From Acidimicrobiia bacterium (GTDB lineage Bacteria; Actinomycetota; Acidimicrobiia; Acidimicrobiales; Ilumatobacteraceae), in NCBI GenBank assembly GCA_009927565.1, contig RFMT01000377.1:1-7209 (forward strand): a stretch of 7,209 nucleotides of DNA, in the 5' to 3' direction. Position 1 is the stretch's first letter. Every line of letters begins with the position of its first letter. Position numbers and translations under genes: made by a program. Below the pieces are notes generated by a model. The model saw nothing but the letters and a program-made list of their open reading frames with translations. It had not been told where the DNA came from and did no database searches. Of this stretch, positions 6,232 through 7,209 are shown piece after piece.

Positions 6232-7005
6232 CTAAACCTTGACGATGCCCGCAAGCACCGCAATCGGAAACGAAATATTGCCAATCACCACGACCAACGA
6301 AAAGCCTGTCGCAAACGCCCAACGCCAGGCATTGAACCTTGGGTTGTTCCAACCAAGCGATTGAAAGAGACTCCACGCACCGTGTCGCAGGTGAATGCCA
6401 AGCAACAAGTTGGCAAGAATATAAAAAGCAGCAACCGGCCAGCGATCAAAACTGCGCACGACGTTTTGATAAACCTCTTCGCGAACAAATTCGCCTTGCG
6501 TACCCACGGTGTTGACAACACCAAAGGTCAAGTCAAGAAGATGCCAAATCAAAAAACTAAACACGATCATGCCGCTGTATCGCATCGTGCGACTTGCAAA
6601 GTTTGCTACTTCATAATCACGTGGCGACTGATATTGCACCGGTCGCGCTTGGCGATTCATGACAGTGAGCGACCACGCGGCGTGCAAGTGCAGCGCGAGC
6701 ATCGCCAGCAGTCCGCCCCGAAGAATCCACAACACGGCACCCTTCGGCGCGAGCGGATACAAAAGCTGTTTCAAAAATTCGGCGTAATGGTTCAACTCGT
6801 AGGCACCGAGATACATCTTTAAATTGCCGATCATGTGAAACAACACGAAACCCATCAACGCAATACCCGAAATCGCCATGGCATATTTCTTGCCGACTGC
6901 CGTCGAATAAATGTCGACCAAAAATGGGCGTTTCTTTCGGGATACAAGCGCCGTGCCCGTAACTGGCCCTCGCGCACCGCTTGGTTTGGTGATTGTTTGC
7001 GCCAT
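6232..7005 (-). CDS. sdhC: Succinate dehydrogenase cytochrome b subunit (diheme, five helices)
   Basis: This is the membrane anchor that takes electrons from SdhB to quinone. From the ATG at 7005 it has 257 residues. Five hydrophobic helices are visible at about 41-60, 91-113, 142-163, 190-212 and 229-254. Four of them carry histidines suited to two b hemes: His57 (LFHMIGNLKMYLG), His106 or 108 (LHLHAAWSL), His155 (LIWHLLDLTFG) and His205 or 208 (GIHLRHGAWSL). This is the single-subunit SdhC of Bacillus/Wolinella and actinobacterial type, so no SdhD is expected. The start is uncertain: the ATG at 7005 gives a typical N-terminus but no Shine-Dalgarno, while the ATG at 7050 (15 residues longer) has AGGCGAG at 7062-7056. 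The frame opens further, to 7179, but that part is leader sequence. Confidence 0.93.
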   Translation of the reverse strand: MAQTITKPSGARGPVTGTALVSRKKRPFLVDIYSTAVGKKYAMAISGIALMGFVLFHMIGNLKMYLGAYELNHYAEFLKQLLYPLAPKGAVLWILRGGLLAMLALHLHAAWSLTVMNRQARPVQYQSPRDYEVANFASRTMRYSGMIVFSFLIWHLLDLTFGVVNTVGTQGEFVREEVYQNVVRSFDRWPVAAFYILANLLLGIHLRHGAWSLFQSLGWNNPRFNAWRWAFATGFSLVVVIGNISFPIAVLAGIVKV

Positions 7006-7050
7006 AGATGCAGAACCAACGCTAGTAGTCGGCTCGCAATCGCCCGACAT

Positions 7051-7140
7051 TAACGCTCGCCTGGGCCGCGTGAACCGTGTCTCACGGTGCCTGACCGCAC
7101 CCCGCCCTAAATGGCGAGCATTCGCCTTAATGGCACCAGA
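7051..7140 (-). promoter_or_regulatory. Hairpin-rich leader of the sdhCAB operon
   Basis: The sequence before sdhC has several short exact inverted repeats (plus coordinates): ggcga 7113-7117 with tcgcc 7122-7126; ggtgc 7086-7090 with gcacc 7097-7101; accgtg 7074-7079 with cacggt 7083-7088; and cgtga 7069-7073 with tcacg 7082-7086. The second shares 7086-7088 with the third, and the third overlaps the fourth, so they exclude one another. No T-run follows any stem. It may be an RNA leader acting on translation, or simply a GC-rich untranslated region. AGGCGAG (7062-7056 on the minus strand) is a possible ribosome binding site for the ATG at 7050. Confidence 0.4.
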
Positions 7141-7143
7141 TTC

Positions 7144-7149
7144 TTTATA
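7144..7149 (-). promoter_or_regulatory. Possible -10 box of the sdhCAB promoter
   Basis: TATAAA on the minus strand (7149-7144) is the best -10-like hexamer before sdhC. The hexamer 17 bp upstream (CCCGTG, 7172-7167) does not resemble TTGACA, and it overlaps the proximal arm of the 7169-7192 palindrome, so an activator or an alternative sigma factor could be involved. Transcription from here would include the hairpin-rich leader. Confidence 0.3.
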
Positions 7150-7168
7150 CTTTCCGAGACACATAACA

Positions 7169-7192
7169 CGGGTTACCAACGTGGCTAACCCG
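7169..7192. promoter_or_regulatory. 24-bp imperfect palindrome, candidate operator of sdhCAB
   Basis: On the plus strand CGGGTTA (7169-7175) and TAACCCG (7186-7192) are exact complements 10 bases apart, and inside them two of the four inner base-pair positions besides the centre also match, so 10 of 12 pairs fit. It lies about 20 bp upstream of the possible -10 box. There is no T-run on either side, so a terminator is unlikely. The size and two-fold symmetry suit a dimeric DNA-binding regulator; none is encoded in the window. Confidence 0.45.
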
Positions 7193-7209
7193 ATGAGAAA
7201 TTGGAGAAA

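Noticed and set aside
6197..6376. Upstream in-frame extension of sdhA by 60 codons
   Set aside because: It overlaps the end of sdhC in another frame, encodes no recognisable SdhA sequence, and the ATG at 6196 gives the family's normal length.
150..6458. Frequent TGCGCA hexamers (14 by eye, about 2 expected from uniform composition)
   Set aside because: Another CpG-containing palindrome, GTCGAC, is also common here (about 10), and most copies are inside codons, so this looks like genome composition rather than a specific signal. A genome-wide count against a Markov model would settle it.
7051..7179. Upstream in-frame extension of sdhC to the ATG at 7179
   Set aside because: The added residues are arginine-rich and unlike any SdhC N-terminus, and the DNA there holds the likely promoter and leader.

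Overview
The window looks like chromosomal DNA from an actinobacterium of moderate GC content. The main reason is the succinate dehydrogenase: a sdhC-sdhA-sdhB order, one large five-helix cytochrome b subunit with four heme-ligand histidine positions, and a SdhB of the kind found in mycobacterial Sdh1. An Acidimicrobiia-like lineage is possible, but that is a guess from composition and gene type. No tRNA, rRNA, CRISPR array, insertion sequence or phage gene is visible.

Layout. The left edge (1-90, minus) is the first 30 codons of an unidentified membrane protein with a very good ribosome binding site and an 8-bp-arm hairpin just upstream. A 209-bp divergent intergenic region follows. It is followed by a plus-strand HD-domain protein (300-914) of the COG4341 type, whose metal ligands resemble those of PhnZ/MIOX-like diiron oxygenases. 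Its last 8 bases overlap the tail of a convergent gene. From there to the right edge all genes lie on the minus strand and read, in transcription order: sdhC (6232-7005), sdhA (4274-6196), sdhB (3504-4277), a DedA-family membrane protein (2796-3470), a zinc-type L-asparaginase (1815-2786) and an HSL-family alpha/beta hydrolase (907-1818). Spacings are 35 nt, a 4-nt overlap, 33 nt, 9 nt and a 4-nt overlap, so one long transcript or a core operon with a read-through tail is plausible.

The right edge (7006-7209) holds the presumed control region of sdhCAB: a 24-bp imperfect palindrome, a possible -10 box, and a leader with several short hairpins, two of which share bases and cannot form together.

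How the genes fit together. SdhCAB oxidises succinate to fumarate in the TCA cycle and passes the electrons to quinone in the membrane. Asparaginase releases aspartate and ammonia, and aspartate can enter the same cycle, so joint expression would make metabolic sense, though this is inference. The DedA protein (membrane lipid or proton-linked homeostasis) and the esterase have no evident link to Sdh. I found no convincing new multi-gene system. The most useful leads are the HD oxygenase-like protein and the sdh leader structure.
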